Part shown: one piece after another, positions 33,267 through 41,947 of the stretch
Layout of the letters: each line of letters starts with the position of its first letter
How positions within the stretch are numbered: position 1 is the stretch's first letter
DNA from: Hyphobacterium sp. SN044
GTDB lineage: Bacteria > Pseudomonadota > Alphaproteobacteria > Caulobacterales > Maricaulaceae
Length of the DNA stretch: 45,510 nucleotides
Direction: 5' to 3'
Assembly: GCF_021864465.1 (NCBI RefSeq)
Contig: NZ_JAKKUV010000007.1
Span: forward strand, 1-45,510
The notes under the pieces: model-generated
The model's database searches: none
What the model was told of the DNA's origin: nothing
The model's input: the letters and a program-made list of their open reading frames with translations, nothing else
Position numbers and translations under genes: made by a program

Positions 33267-33782
33267 TCAGGCCTCGTCGCCCGGCGGCGGGGCGGGGAGC
33301 GTCCAGCTGAGCCAGGCGGTGGGCAGGACGAAAGCGTAGAGCAATATGCCCCAGAACACGCCGTTCCAGTGGTCATAGCCCTGCGGCACCCAGAGATCGG
33401 CGCGGCCCGAGGCGTTCACGTCCGAGGCGATGCTGAGATAGACGACGCCGATGAGGACGAGCGCGGTGAAGACATTGTAGGCGAAGCCGCGCGCCCTGAG
33501 CCGCAAGGCCAGTTCGAATTCGTCGAGCTTGTTCTGTTCCTCGCCGGCGATGCGCTGCTGGCGCGAGGCCGCGAAGGTGGCGACCGCGAGCAGCGCAATG
33601 ACGATCAGGGCCAGGCCGGCGATATCGCCCCACACGGCGGCGGGCGAGCCGGACTCCGGCGACAGCACCATGAGGAGCGCGCCGGCCGGATAGGCTGCCA
33701 GCGCGGTGGTGGTGGCCAGGCGCAACATGGCCGGGCTGCGTTCGGCGACGCGGCCGGACCGGCCGCGATAAAAGAAGCTCAT
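33267..33782 (-). CDS. Four-TM membrane protein paired with an Xre regulator
   Basis: A 171-residue membrane protein with four TM segments (LATTTALAAYPAGALLMVL; AGLALIVIALLAVATFAAS; AYNVFTALVLIGVVYLSIAS; VFWGILLYAFVLPTAWLSW) and a charged middle loop (EEQNKLDEFELALRLRARGF). Its ATG overlaps the Xre stop (TGATG). Gene pairs of a small Xre repressor and a four-TM protein of this size are common; function is unknown, perhaps sensing membrane or stress signals. Start chosen by the overlap. Confidence 0.78.
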   Translation of the reverse strand: MSFFYRGRSGRVAERSPAMLRLATTTALAAYPAGALLMVLSPESGSPAAVWGDIAGLALIVIALLAVATFAASRQQRIAGEEQNKLDEFELALRLRARGFAYNVFTALVLIGVVYLSIASDVNASGRADLWVPQGYDHWNGVFWGILLYAFVLPTAWLSWTLPAPPPGDEA

Positions 33783-34018
33783 CACTCCTGCTCCGCTCTG
33801 ATGGCCTCGGACAGAGGCCGGAAGGGGGTGAGGGAGAAGATCATCTCGACCGGCAGATCGAAGAAGCCGGCCAGTTTCAGCGCCAGTTCGAGACTGGGGT
33901 TGAAGTCGCCGCGCTCGAGATAGCCGATCGTCTGGTAGTTCACGCCCACCGCATCGGCCAGCGCCTTGCGCGACAGGCCGCGCTCGGCTCTCAGGACGGG
34001 CAGGCGGTTGTGAACCAT
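33782..34018 (-). CDS. Xre-family transcriptional regulator (compact HTH)
   Basis: A 78-residue protein that is almost only a helix-turn-helix: NRLPVLRAERGLSRKALADA, recognition helix VNYQTIGYLERGDFNPSL, then ALKLAGFFDLPVEMIFSL. It matches the compact YozG/Cro-like regulators that autoregulate with a downstream membrane gene. Its own upstream region carries a 34-bp near-perfect palindrome containing TATATATA, and GAGGGAG before the ATG serves as the ribosome site. Confidence 0.9.
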   Translation of the reverse strand: MVHNRLPVLRAERGLSRKALADAVGVNYQTIGYLERGDFNPSLELALKLAGFFDLPVEMIFSLTPFRPLSEAIRAEQE

Positions 34019-34030
34019 GTCTCACTCCCT

Positions 34031-34064
34031 CGACGAATTGTTATATATATACAACATTTCGTCG
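34031..34064. promoter_or_regulatory. 34-bp palindrome upstream of the Xre gene (operator)
   Basis: Two 17-base half-sites match at 15 of 17 positions when one is reverse-complemented. The arms are CGACGAA and TTCGTCG, then TGTT/AACA flanks and a TATATATA core. It is the most AT-rich segment of the region and lies 12-46 bases before the Xre ATG, so the -10 element is probably within it. Autorepression is the expected use. Confidence 0.75.
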
Positions 34065-34103
34065 CAGGAATGTGGGATTGTTGCAGGGCGAATCCCGCCC
34101 CCC

Positions 34104-35060
34104 TCACGCCGCGTCGCCCCGGTGATAGGTCAGGGCGAGGAAGACATCCTCGAGGTCGGGTTCTTCCGTGCGGAGGTCGCCGATCCGGCCGCCGGAGGCG
34201 TGGAAGGCCTCGATGATCTTGGCGACCGAGACCTGGCCGAACTTGTAGCTGATTGCGATCTCGCCGGTGTCGCGGATTTTCGCGTCGAATTGCTTCAGCG
34301 CGGCGGGAATCTCGCTGACCGGTTCGGCCGGCATGATGACCAGCGTCTTGGTGTCGAGGCGTTTGAGGAGTTCGCTGGTCGTTTCGCAGGCGACGACCTG
34401 GCCTTCATTGATGATGGCGATCTCGTCGCACAGCTCCTGCGCCTCTTCGAGATAATGCGTCGTCAGGACGATCGTGGTGCCATTCGCGTGCAGCTCGCGG
34501 ACATAGTCCCAGAGCTGGCGGCGCAGCTCGATATCGACCCCGGCGGTCGGTTCGTCGAGGACGAGAACCGGCGGGGTGTGAACCAGCGCCTTGGCGACCA
34601 GAAGCCGGCGCTTCATGCCCCCCGAAAGCTGGCGAACATAGGCGTTCTTCTTGTCCTCCAGGCCCACGGCGCGGAGGATATCCATCGTCCGGCGTTCACG
34701 CTTCGGCACGCCGTAGAAGCCGGCCATCAGCTCCAGCATTTCATAGGGCGTGAAGAAGACATCCATGTTGATTTCCTGCGGCACGACGCCGATCGCGGCG
34801 CGGGCATTGCGCCCGTCCGTGTCGATGTCGCGGCCCCAGATGCGGGCCGTGCCCGCCGTCTTCTTCGTCAGCCCGGCGAAGATGTTGATGAAGGTCGACT
34901 TGCCCGCGCCATTGGGGCCCAGAAGCCCGAAGATCGAGCCGCGGCGGATTTTCAGGTCGACGCCCTTCAGCGCCTCCTTGGGCGGGCGCTTCTTCGATCC
35001 GCCATAGGTCTTCCTGAGGCCTTCCGCTTCCAGGGCGAATTCGGGCAGGGTCTCGGACAT
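34104..35060 (-). CDS. ABC-2-type transporter ATP-binding protein
   Basis: A 318-residue ATPase of the YadG/CcmA kind. Walker A GPNGAGKSTFIN, Q-loop VVPQEINMD, signature LSGGMKRRLLVAKAL, Walker B VLVLDEPTAGVD and H-loop TTHYLEEAQ; a C-terminal domain of about 90 residues follows. Start ATG at 35060 gives MSETLPEFALEAEGLRKTYG; the upstream frame is not family-like. No membrane permease (ABC-2) gene is next to it, so its partner must be elsewhere. Substrate is unknown. Confidence 0.9.
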   Translation of the reverse strand: MSETLPEFALEAEGLRKTYGGSKKRPPKEALKGVDLKIRRGSIFGLLGPNGAGKSTFINIFAGLTKKTAGTARIWGRDIDTDGRNARAAIGVVPQEINMDVFFTPYEMLELMAGFYGVPKRERRTMDILRAVGLEDKKNAYVRQLSGGMKRRLLVAKALVHTPPVLVLDEPTAGVDIELRRQLWDYVRELHANGTTIVLTTHYLEEAQELCDEIAIINEGQVVACETTSELLKRLDTKTLVIMPAEPVSEIPAALKQFDAKIRDTGEIAISYKFGQVSVAKIIEAFHASGGRIGDLRTEEPDLEDVFLALTYHRGDAA

Positions 35061-35145
35061 GGGGCGGGGCCTCGCGATTGACGGGTCAAAGCGTGCGTCA
35101 TACCTATGCCCGGCACCGAATGAAGTCCATGCAGGGAGACGGGCT

Positions 35146-35352
35146 ATGGCGAGCACATTCACGGCGAACGCGATTCCCGCGCCTGAAACCATCGTGATCG
35201 ACGGTCACCGCACCTCCTGTGATGGCGGCGGCGGCGCGCTCGGCCATCCGAAAGTCTGGCTCGAGATCGACCACGACAAGGGCTTCGTCGAATGCGGCTA
35301 TTGCGACCGGCGCTTCGTCGAGCGTGGCGGTCCCGCCGATACCGGGAAGTAG
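35146..35352 (+). CDS. Small zinc-finger protein (zf-CHCC family)
   Basis: A 68-residue protein. Zinc ligands C25, H34, C50 and C53 lie in the family pattern SCDGGGGALGHPKVWLEID then VECGYCDRRFV. This is the bacterial relative of the mitochondrial complex I subunit NDUFS6 and is common in alphaproteobacteria. The ATG at 35146 has GGGAGA about seven bases upstream. The next gene starts 15 bases later, so they may be co-transcribed although unrelated in role. Confidence 0.9.
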   Translation: MASTFTANAIPAPETIVIDGHRTSCDGGGGALGHPKVWLEIDHDKGFVECGYCDRRFVERGGPADTGK

Positions 35353-35367
35353 AGCGGCACCGGACCG

Positions 35368-36906
35368 GTGGCGCGCAGCCCGAAACCCGGCCTGAATTCG
35401 AAAACGATCGGCCTCTTTACCGGGCTGGCGCTCGCCGCCCTCATTCAGCTCATCCCCGTTCCCGACGGCCTCAGCCGCGAAGCCTGGCTGCTGGCTTCGC
35501 TCGCCGCGCTGATGGCGGCGTGGTGGGCGACGGAAGCCATTCCGATCGCCGCGACGGCGCTGATCCCGATGGCGCTCTTCCCGCTGCTGGGCATCGCCAG
35601 CGCGGGCGCCGCGGCCGCGCCCTATGCCTCGACCACCGTCATGCTGCTGCTCGGCGGCTTCATCGTGGCAATGACGATCGAGCGCTGGAATCTGCATTCG
35701 CGCATCGCGCTCAACGTCGTGTCGGCCTTCGGCGGCAAGCCGTCGATGATGATTGCCGGCTTCATGGCGGCCTCGGCCCTCCTGTCGATGTGGATTTCCA
35801 ACACCGCCACGACGCTGATGATGATCCCCATCGCGCTGAAGGTCGCCGAGGAGATCCAGCGCGAAGGCGCGGGATCGAAACTCTTCGCCCCGGCGCTGGC
35901 GCTGGGCGTCGCCTATGCCGCCTCGATCGGCGGGGTGGCGACGCCGGTCGGCACGCCGACCAATCTCATCGCGCTGGAATTCATGGCGCGCGAGTTCGGC
36001 ACCGAGCGGATGAGCTTCCCCGAATGGATGGCGCTCGGCGTGCCCGCCGCGCTTCTGGTCATCCCCGTGGGCTGGTTCGTGCTGACGAAATGGGCCTTCC
36101 GGGTGAAAGGCGAAGGCAATCCCGCCGCCCGCGACGTGGTGCGCGAGGAGCTGCGCGGGCTGGGCCCCGTCACTGCACCGGAAGCGCGCGCGGCGATGCT
36201 GTTCGGCGTCGTGGCCCTCCTGTGGATGGGCCGGGTGCTGCCGCCGGAACTGATTGCCTGGACGGGTCTGTGGTCCGGCGGCGACTGGGGCTGGAACCCG
36301 CTCCTCGCCTGGGCATCGGAACAGGCCGGGCTCGGCATCACGCTCGCGCTCAACGACATGCAGATCGCCGTGATGGGCGCGCTCGCCGCCTTCCTGATCC
36401 CGGCGGGCGGACATGCGAAGGGCCAGGCGCTGATCGACTGGGAGACGGCGGCGCGCCTGCCCTGGAATGTCATCATCCTGTTCGGCGGGGGTATTTCGCT
36501 GGCCGCGGCGCTGTCCTCGACCGGGCTCGCCGACTGGCTCGGCGGCACGATGAGTTTCGCCGCCGCCTGGCATCCCGCCCTGCTCGTCTTCGCGCTCGTC
36601 CTGTTCGTGCTCTTCCTGACCGAGCTGACCTCCAATGTCGCGACCATCTCGGCCTTCCTGCCCGTCATGGCGGCGCTCGCCGCCGGGGCGGGGGTGCCGC
36701 CCGAGCAGCTGATCGTGCCGGTGGCGATCGCGGCGAGCTGCGCCTTCATGCTGCCGGTCGCGACCGCGCCCAACGCCATCGTCTACGCCTCCGGCGCGGT
36801 GACGCAGGGGCAGATGATCAAGGCGGGCGTGCGGCTCAATCTGCTGGCCGCGCTGGCGATCACCGCCGTCGGCGCGCTGATCGGCCCGATCCTGTTCGGC
36901 AGCTAG
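35368..36906 (+). CDS. SLC13/DASS-family Na+ symporter
   Basis: A 512-residue, roughly twelve-TM anion:Na+ symporter. The two SNT-type motifs that bind substrate and sodium are present: ISNTATTLMMIPIALK in the first half and LTSNVATISAFLPVMAAL in the second, with GTPTNLIALEF and VATAPNAIVYASG as the paired loops. It starts with GTG. Likely substrates are dicarboxylates or sulfate; the sequence does not settle which. Confidence 0.92.
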   Translation: MARSPKPGLNSKTIGLFTGLALAALIQLIPVPDGLSREAWLLASLAALMAAWWATEAIPIAATALIPMALFPLLGIASAGAAAAPYASTTVMLLLGGFIVAMTIERWNLHSRIALNVVSAFGGKPSMMIAGFMAASALLSMWISNTATTLMMIPIALKVAEEIQREGAGSKLFAPALALGVAYAASIGGVATPVGTPTNLIALEFMAREFGTERMSFPEWMALGVPAALLVIPVGWFVLTKWAFRVKGEGNPAARDVVREELRGLGPVTAPEARAAMLFGVVALLWMGRVLPPELIAWTGLWSGGDWGWNPLLAWASEQAGLGITLALNDMQIAVMGALAAFLIPAGGHAKGQALIDWETAARLPWNVIILFGGGISLAAALSSTGLADWLGGTMSFAAAWHPALLVFALVLFVLFLTELTSNVATISAFLPVMAALAAGAGVPPEQLIVPVAIAASCAFMLPVATAPNAIVYASGAVTQGQMIKAGVRLNLLAALAITAVGALIGPILFGS

Positions 36907-36910
36907 GGCG

Positions 36911-37300
36911 ATGCTCGCCGAGATCGCCCGTTACGGGGTTGTCGCCTTCGGGCTGTTCCTGATCCTCGCCGCAGGCTGGATGGCGGTCCGGCCCGCCGCC
37001 TGCCGCGCGATCCTTGCGAAAATGGGGTCGACCCCGCTCATCCATTATGGCGAGCACGCCGTTCGTGCGCTGGGCGGCCTCTGCCTGATCGGCGCAGCTT
37101 CGGCGTCGAAGGCGCCGCTGATCCTGACCGTGGCCGGGGGGTTCATCGTGGTCAGCTCGATCGTGATCGCCCTCGCACCGAGGCGCTGGCATGCGGCCTA
37201 TGCGGTGTGGTGGGCGGACCGCCTGCCGCTCTGGATCTACCCGGCCCTAGCCCCGGTCAGCCTCATCGGCGGCGCCGCCCTGATCTGGGTCGTTCTCTGA
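36911..37300 (+). CDS. Small membrane protein downstream of the SLC13 symporter
   Basis: A 129-residue protein of three to four TM segments (VVAFGLFLILAAGWMAV; AVRALGGLCLIGAASAS; ILTVAGGFIVVSSIVIAL; LWIYPALAPVSLIGGAALIW). Not recognised. It follows the symporter stop by four bases and so is probably its operon partner. Its 3' end overlaps the convergent gene at 37247 by 54 bases. Confidence 0.7.
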   Translation: MLAEIARYGVVAFGLFLILAAGWMAVRPAACRAILAKMGSTPLIHYGEHAVRALGGLCLIGAASASKAPLILTVAGGFIVVSSIVIALAPRRWHAAYAVWWADRLPLWIYPALAPVSLIGGAALIWVVL

Positions 37301-38488
37301 CGCGAAACAGGCGAGGGGTTCAGTCGGTTCAAGCCGGGGCATCACATCACTGTCGGGGTGCCACCGGTCATCCGTGCAACCGCGTGCGGCCAAATCATTG
37401 GCCTCTGCACAGACAGAAGCGGATTCAACCCCGCCTATCATTTGTAGAAGAACGCAGCGGCGCGCGACGTATGACCAAGTTTCCAGCTTCACGCCGTTTT
37501 CCGGTTCGCTGCAAAGCGAAATTTCGTCGGCTGGCGGCGGTAGCAGGTTCGCAATTGTCCCCTCGATAACATCGCGGGCTTCGTTGCAGCGCTCGAGATC
37601 AGACAACAGACGCGCCCTCGCGGTTCCAAGGTCCTGAAGCTGATCGTTCGTCCAGTGGCGCGGTTCATCGCCCGGTGGGCTTGAGGCGATCTCAAGCGCT
37701 TCGGAATACAGCCGCAATGCTTCGTCTGCGTCGTCGATCGATCTCCTTTCAGCATACCGCGCCCGCAACAGATTGGCCTGTTCCTCGTAAAGGCGTGCTT
37801 GCTGCTGTGGAGTGGTGACCGCCGGTACTGCCCGTTCAATCCAGTCCTCGGCCGTGTCCAGGTCTTCCAGACGGATAGCCGAATTTGCCGTCGCCAGAAC
37901 AACCGAAAGCCGTCCGTCGGCATCCTCCTCCGAATAGAATTCGAGTGCTCTTTCAGCCAAGGCATAAAGACGCGGAAGGTCCTCCGCGAGGAACGCGTTG
38001 TGCAGCGCGCCGTTGAAGTCCATCTGAGTTTGCCAATAACCGGGCCAATTGAAGCGCGGGTCTGAGGCGAGCTGCTCAAATGCGCGAGAAGCGCGCTCAT
38101 GGCGCCCATTATACTGGTCGAGGAAGGCGCGCTCCCGCTTTGCCCGGCGGTTCAGAGTCGCCCCCCGAAACGTGGATAGCCGCGACAGAAACAGGCCGAT
38201 ACGCGCGCGTCCCGCCCGCGCTTCGGCTGCGTCTGCGGTGTAGGTCTCATACCTCCAGCCCGGATGGCGCTGTGGTTCGACCACCATACCAAATATCTGC
38301 CCCGCCACCTCTCGTGAGGGAGACACCCATTCATGGATGTCGTCTTCCGGGCCGCATGTTGCCGTCGAATCCATGGCCCAGCACCGCGGCGCGGGCGTCG
38401 TGTCCGGAATCACCGGCGCGAAATAGAGCACGACCAGCGCCAGAAGCAGCCAGCGTCCCCATTTCAGTCGTTTGCGCCTTTCAGCCAT
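37247..38488 (-). CDS. Uncharacterised anchored protein with TPR-like helices
   Basis: A 413-residue protein that I cannot name. N-terminal TM (WGRWLLLALVVLYFAPVIP), a Cys-containing segment (CWAMDSTATCGPED), then helical repeats of TPR look (LPRLYALAERALEFYSEEDA; QARLYEEQANLLRARYAE; DADEALRLYSEALEIASS). The C-terminal 100 residues are Cys-rich and less regular. GC content is visibly lower than in neighbours, as for the next gene, hinting at shared recent origin. Likely a membrane-anchored periplasmic protein; no function proposed. Confidence 0.65.
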   Translation of the reverse strand: MAERRKRLKWGRWLLLALVVLYFAPVIPDTTPAPRCWAMDSTATCGPEDDIHEWVSPSREVAGQIFGMVVEPQRHPGWRYETYTADAAEARAGRARIGLFLSRLSTFRGATLNRRAKRERAFLDQYNGRHERASRAFEQLASDPRFNWPGYWQTQMDFNGALHNAFLAEDLPRLYALAERALEFYSEEDADGRLSVVLATANSAIRLEDLDTAEDWIERAVPAVTTPQQQARLYEEQANLLRARYAERRSIDDADEALRLYSEALEIASSPPGDEPRHWTNDQLQDLGTARARLLSDLERCNEARDVIEGTIANLLPPPADEISLCSEPENGVKLETWSYVARRCVLLQMIGGVESASVCAEANDLAARGCTDDRWHPDSDVMPRLEPTEPLACFASENDPDQGGAADEADRG

Positions 38489-38519
38489 GCTCGCACTCCC
38501 CTCACACGCTTGAAGTGTA

Positions 38520-38996
38520 TCAGGGATTTGGCCGGCGTCGTGGAAAATCGGGGTCTGGCCTCACTACGGCCCAATAGGTTTCGCCGGGTTCCGGAACAAA
38601 GCCGTAGAGCGTCCAACAGTCGGTCATCAGTGTGCCGATCTCGGCACCGCATTGGCAAAGCTGGTTCGGGCCATCGCACCCATCAAGGCCGCAACATCCG
38701 TTGCGATATTGCTGTTTTTCGGTCAGGCGCACATCGTCCGCCAAATCGTTCGGGTGTATGAAATCGATCGGCAGATGTCCCAGATGCGGCCTCGGTCCGT
38801 CGCCGTGCCGCCAGACATAGGGCTGCTTCACGCGCACAGCGACGCCGAGACCCGAGAAGGTTTGTCGGTCGTCCGGCCAGCTGGCCGGCACGCTGTCCGG
38901 CCCGGGGGACCAGAATTGCATCTGAACCGGTCCGGTCAGGTCCGTACCGCACTGCCGGCAGCGTAAAACGATATGCAGAAAGTCGCGATGGGTCAC
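38520..38996 (-). CDS. Uncharacterised Cys-rich protein
   Basis: A 158-residue protein if it starts at the GTG at 38996; the frame is open to 39059, where an ATG would add 21 residues without clear character. It has a CxxC near the start (LHIVLRCRQCGTDLTG) and a Cys cluster in the middle (GCCGLDGCDGPNQLCQCG), which look like zinc ribbons, and a tail GFVPEPGETYWAVVRPDPDF. Gene size, lone position and acidic aromatic end are reminiscent of immunity proteins, but I recognise no family. It lies 31 bases upstream of the TPR-like gene and is probably co-transcribed with it. Confidence 0.55.
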   Translation of the reverse strand: MTHRDFLHIVLRCRQCGTDLTGPVQMQFWSPGPDSVPASWPDDRQTFSGLGVAVRVKQPYVWRHGDGPRPHLGHLPIDFIHPNDLADDVRLTEKQQYRNGCCGLDGCDGPNQLCQCGAEIGTLMTDCWTLYGFVPEPGETYWAVVRPDPDFPRRRPNP

Positions 38997-39145
38997 AGCC
39001 GTTTCAGTATGGCGCGATTGTTCCTGCCCGCCACCTGCGAGCTGTCCAAGAAGCCGCATTTTCGAACCGCGAAACCGGTTCCCACTTCCGCTGAAAATGC
39101 TCTAGCTTGCTCCCGACCCGAACCAGCTCCCCCGAAGGACCGAAC

Positions 39146-41932
39146 ATGGCCGTGCAGCGCAAGCTCGACAAGGACTCGCATCTCTATCTGATCGACGGGT
39201 CGGGCTATATCTTCCGCGCCTATCACGCCCTGCCGCCGCTGACCCGGTCGGACGGCACGCCGGTCGGGGCGGTGCAGGGCTTCTGCAACATGCTGTGGAA
39301 GCTGCTGGAAGACCTGAAGGGCGAGGACCAGCCGAGCCATCTGGCGGTAATCTTCGATCATTCCGGCAAGTCCTTCCGCAACGAACTCTATGACCAGTAC
39401 AAGGCCAATCGCCCGCCCGCACCGGAAGACCTGGTGCCGCAATTCCCGCTGATCCGCGACGCGACGCGCGCCTTCGGCGTGCCCTGCATCGAGCTGGAGC
39501 ATTACGAAGCCGACGACCTGATCGCGACCTATACCCACGAGGCCCGCAAGGCCGGGGCGCGGGTCACCATCGTGTCGTCCGACAAGGATCTGATGCAGCT
39601 GATCGAGGACGGGCAGGTCACGCTGTTCGACACGATGAAGAACAGGCGCATCGATTCCGAAGGCGTGCGCGAGAAGTTCGGCGTCACACCCGACAAGGTG
39701 ATCGAGGTGCAGGCGTTGATCGGCGACAGCGTCGACAACGTCCCGGGCGTGCCGGGGATCGGGCCGAAGACGGCGGCGGAGCTGATCGAGACCTATGGCG
39801 ATCTCGAAACGCTTCTGAGTCGCGCCGAGGAAATCAAACAGCCCAAGCGCCGGGAAAACCTGATCGAACACGCCGAAGCGGCGCGCCTGTCGAAGACGCT
39901 GGTGATCCTGAAACAGGATTGCGACCTGCCCGAGCCGATGGAGGCGTTCGGCACCGGCGACCCGGATGCCGAAACGCTGACCGATTTCCTGAAATCGATG
40001 GAATTCCGCACGCTGACTCGCCGCGTCGAGGAGACGCTGGGCGCGCCGGTGTCCGACGAGACGGGCAGCGCCACCGCGCCGATCGACCGCTCGGCCTATG
40101 CCTGCGTGACGACAATGGCGGACCTTGAAGCGTGGATCGCGGAGGCGCAGGCCGCCGGGGTGATCGCGGTTGATACCGAGACCGACGCGCTGTCGGCCTG
40201 CGCGGCGAATCTCGTCGGCGTTTCGCTGGCGACCGCGCCGGGGCGGGCCTGTTATATCCCGCTGGCGCATGTCCATCCGGACGAGGGTGACCTTCTCGGT
40301 GGCGGGGCGGCGCCGGAACAGATTTCGCGGGAAGATGCGCTCGCGGCGCTGAAGCCGCTGCTCGAAGACCCGGCGGTGCTGAAGGTCGGGCAGAATCTGA
40401 AATACGACCTCGCGGTGCTTTCGCGCTACGGCGTCGACGTGCGCCCCTATGACGACACGATGCTGATCTCCTACGTCATGGAATCGGGCCTGCACGGCCA
40501 TGGCATGGATGAGCTTTCCGAGCTGCATCTCGGCCACAAGCCGCTGAGCTTCAAGGATGTCTGCGGCTCGGGCGCGAAGCAGATCAGCTTCGACCGGGTG
40601 CCGCTGGACAGGGCGACGGAATACGCCGCCGAGGACGCGGACGTGACGTTGCGCCTGCATGAAATCCTGAAACCCGCGCTGGGTCCGCGCGGCAAGCTGA
40701 CCGTCTACGAGACGCTGGAACGCCCCCTGCCGCGCGTGCTGGCGGACATGGAACTGGCCGGGGTGAAGGTCGATCCGCAGCGTCTGTCGCGCCTGTCGGG
40801 CGAGTTCGCGCAAAAGATGGCCGAGCATGAGGACGAGGCCTACCGGATTGCGGGGCGGTCGTTCAACATTTCCAGCCCGAAGCAGATCGGCGAAATCCTG
40901 TTCGGCGAGATGGGGCTTCCCGGCGGAAAGAAGACGCAGGGCGGGGCCTGGTCGACCGATGTGTCGGTGATGGAGAAGCTGGCGGCGGACGGCCATGAAC
41001 TGCCCGGCGCGATTCTCGGCTACCGCACCTATGCGAAGCTGAAATCGACCTATGCCGACGCGCTGAAGGCGGCGATCAACCCGTCGACGGGGCGGGTGCA
41101 CACCTCCTTCTCGCTGGCTTCGACCTCGACCGGGCGGCTGGCTTCGACCGACCCCAATCTGATGAATATCCCGATCCGCACCGAGGAGGGGCGCAAGATC
41201 CGCGAAGCCTTCATCGCCGAGCCGGGCAATGTGCTGGTTTCCGCCGACTATTCGCAGATCGAGCTGCGCCTGCTGGCGCATATCGCCGACGTGCCGGAGC
41301 TGAAGAAGGCGTTCCGCGACGGGCTCGACATTCACGCCATGACGGCGTCGGAAATGTTCGGCGTGCCGATCGAGGGCATGGACCCGATGGTCCGCCGCCG
41401 CGCCAAGGCGATCAATTTCGGCATCATCTACGGCATTTCCGCCTTCGGCCTCGCCGCCAATCTCTCGATCGGCCGGGATGAGGCGAAGGAGTTCATCGAG
41501 AAGTATTTCGAGAAATTCCCCGGCGTCGCCGACTACATGGAGGCGAAGAAGGCCGAGGTGCGCGACCGCGGCTATGTCGAGACGATTTTCGGCCGCCGCA
41601 TCCACCTGCCGGGGATCAAGGACAAGAACCCGAACATGCGCCAGTTCGCCGAGCGCCAGGCGATCAATGCGCCGATCCAGGGTTCGGCCGCCGACGTCAT
41701 CCGCCGCGCCATGATCCGCCTGCCCGGCGCGATCGAGGCGAAGGGCTTGGGCGCCCGCATGCTGCTCCAGGTCCATGACGAGCTGGTGTTCGAAGTGCCG
41801 GAGAGCGAGGCCCCGGCGCTGATCGCGCTGGCCAAGGACGTCATGGAGGGGGCGGCGCGCCCGGCGCTGGAAATCTCCGTGCCGCTGACGGTCGAGGCCG
41901 CTTCCGGCCATCATTGGGGCGAGGCGCACTGA
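39146..41932 (+). CDS. polA: DNA polymerase I
   Basis: A 928-residue Pol I with all three domains. The 5'-3' exonuclease (1-300) has HLYLIDGSGYIFRAYHALPP and VPGVPGIGPKTA. The 3'-5' exonuclease (320-520) keeps its acidic residues (VDTETDAL, NLKYDLAVL, YAAEDADV), so proofreading appears intact. The polymerase domain has ADYSQIELRLLAHIADV, RRRAKAINFGIIYGISAFGL and QVHDELVFEVP. It fills gaps and removes RNA primers. The ATG at 39146 has GAAGGA upstream; an earlier in-frame ATG at 39107 lacks one. Confidence 0.97.
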   Translation: MAVQRKLDKDSHLYLIDGSGYIFRAYHALPPLTRSDGTPVGAVQGFCNMLWKLLEDLKGEDQPSHLAVIFDHSGKSFRNELYDQYKANRPPAPEDLVPQFPLIRDATRAFGVPCIELEHYEADDLIATYTHEARKAGARVTIVSSDKDLMQLIEDGQVTLFDTMKNRRIDSEGVREKFGVTPDKVIEVQALIGDSVDNVPGVPGIGPKTAAELIETYGDLETLLSRAEEIKQPKRRENLIEHAEAARLSKTLVILKQDCDLPEPMEAFGTGDPDAETLTDFLKSMEFRTLTRRVEETLGAPVSDETGSATAPIDRSAYACVTTMADLEAWIAEAQAAGVIAVDTETDALSACAANLVGVSLATAPGRACYIPLAHVHPDEGDLLGGGAAPEQISREDALAALKPLLEDPAVLKVGQNLKYDLAVLSRYGVDVRPYDDTMLISYVMESGLHGHGMDELSELHLGHKPLSFKDVCGSGAKQISFDRVPLDRATEYAAEDADVTLRLHEILKPALGPRGKLTVYETLERPLPRVLADMELAGVKVDPQRLSRLSGEFAQKMAEHEDEAYRIAGRSFNISSPKQIGEILFGEMGLPGGKKTQGGAWSTDVSVMEKLAADGHELPGAILGYRTYAKLKSTYADALKAAINPSTGRVHTSFSLASTSTGRLASTDPNLMNIPIRTEEGRKIREAFIAEPGNVLVSADYSQIELRLLAHIADVPELKKAFRDGLDIHAMTASEMFGVPIEGMDPMVRRRAKAINFGIIYGISAFGLAANLSIGRDEAKEFIEKYFEKFPGVADYMEAKKAEVRDRGYVETIFGRRIHLPGIKDKNPNMRQFAERQAINAPIQGSAADVIRRAMIRLPGAIEAKGLGARMLLQVHDELVFEVPESEAPALIALAKDVMEGAARPALEISVPLTVEAASGHHWGEAH

Positions 41933-41947
41933 CCGGAGGGGCTGCCG

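Noticed and set aside
33267-34025. A 252-residue version of the four-TM protein
   Set aside because: Its N-terminal 81 residues are the Xre gene in another frame; the TGATG overlap fixes the start at 33782.
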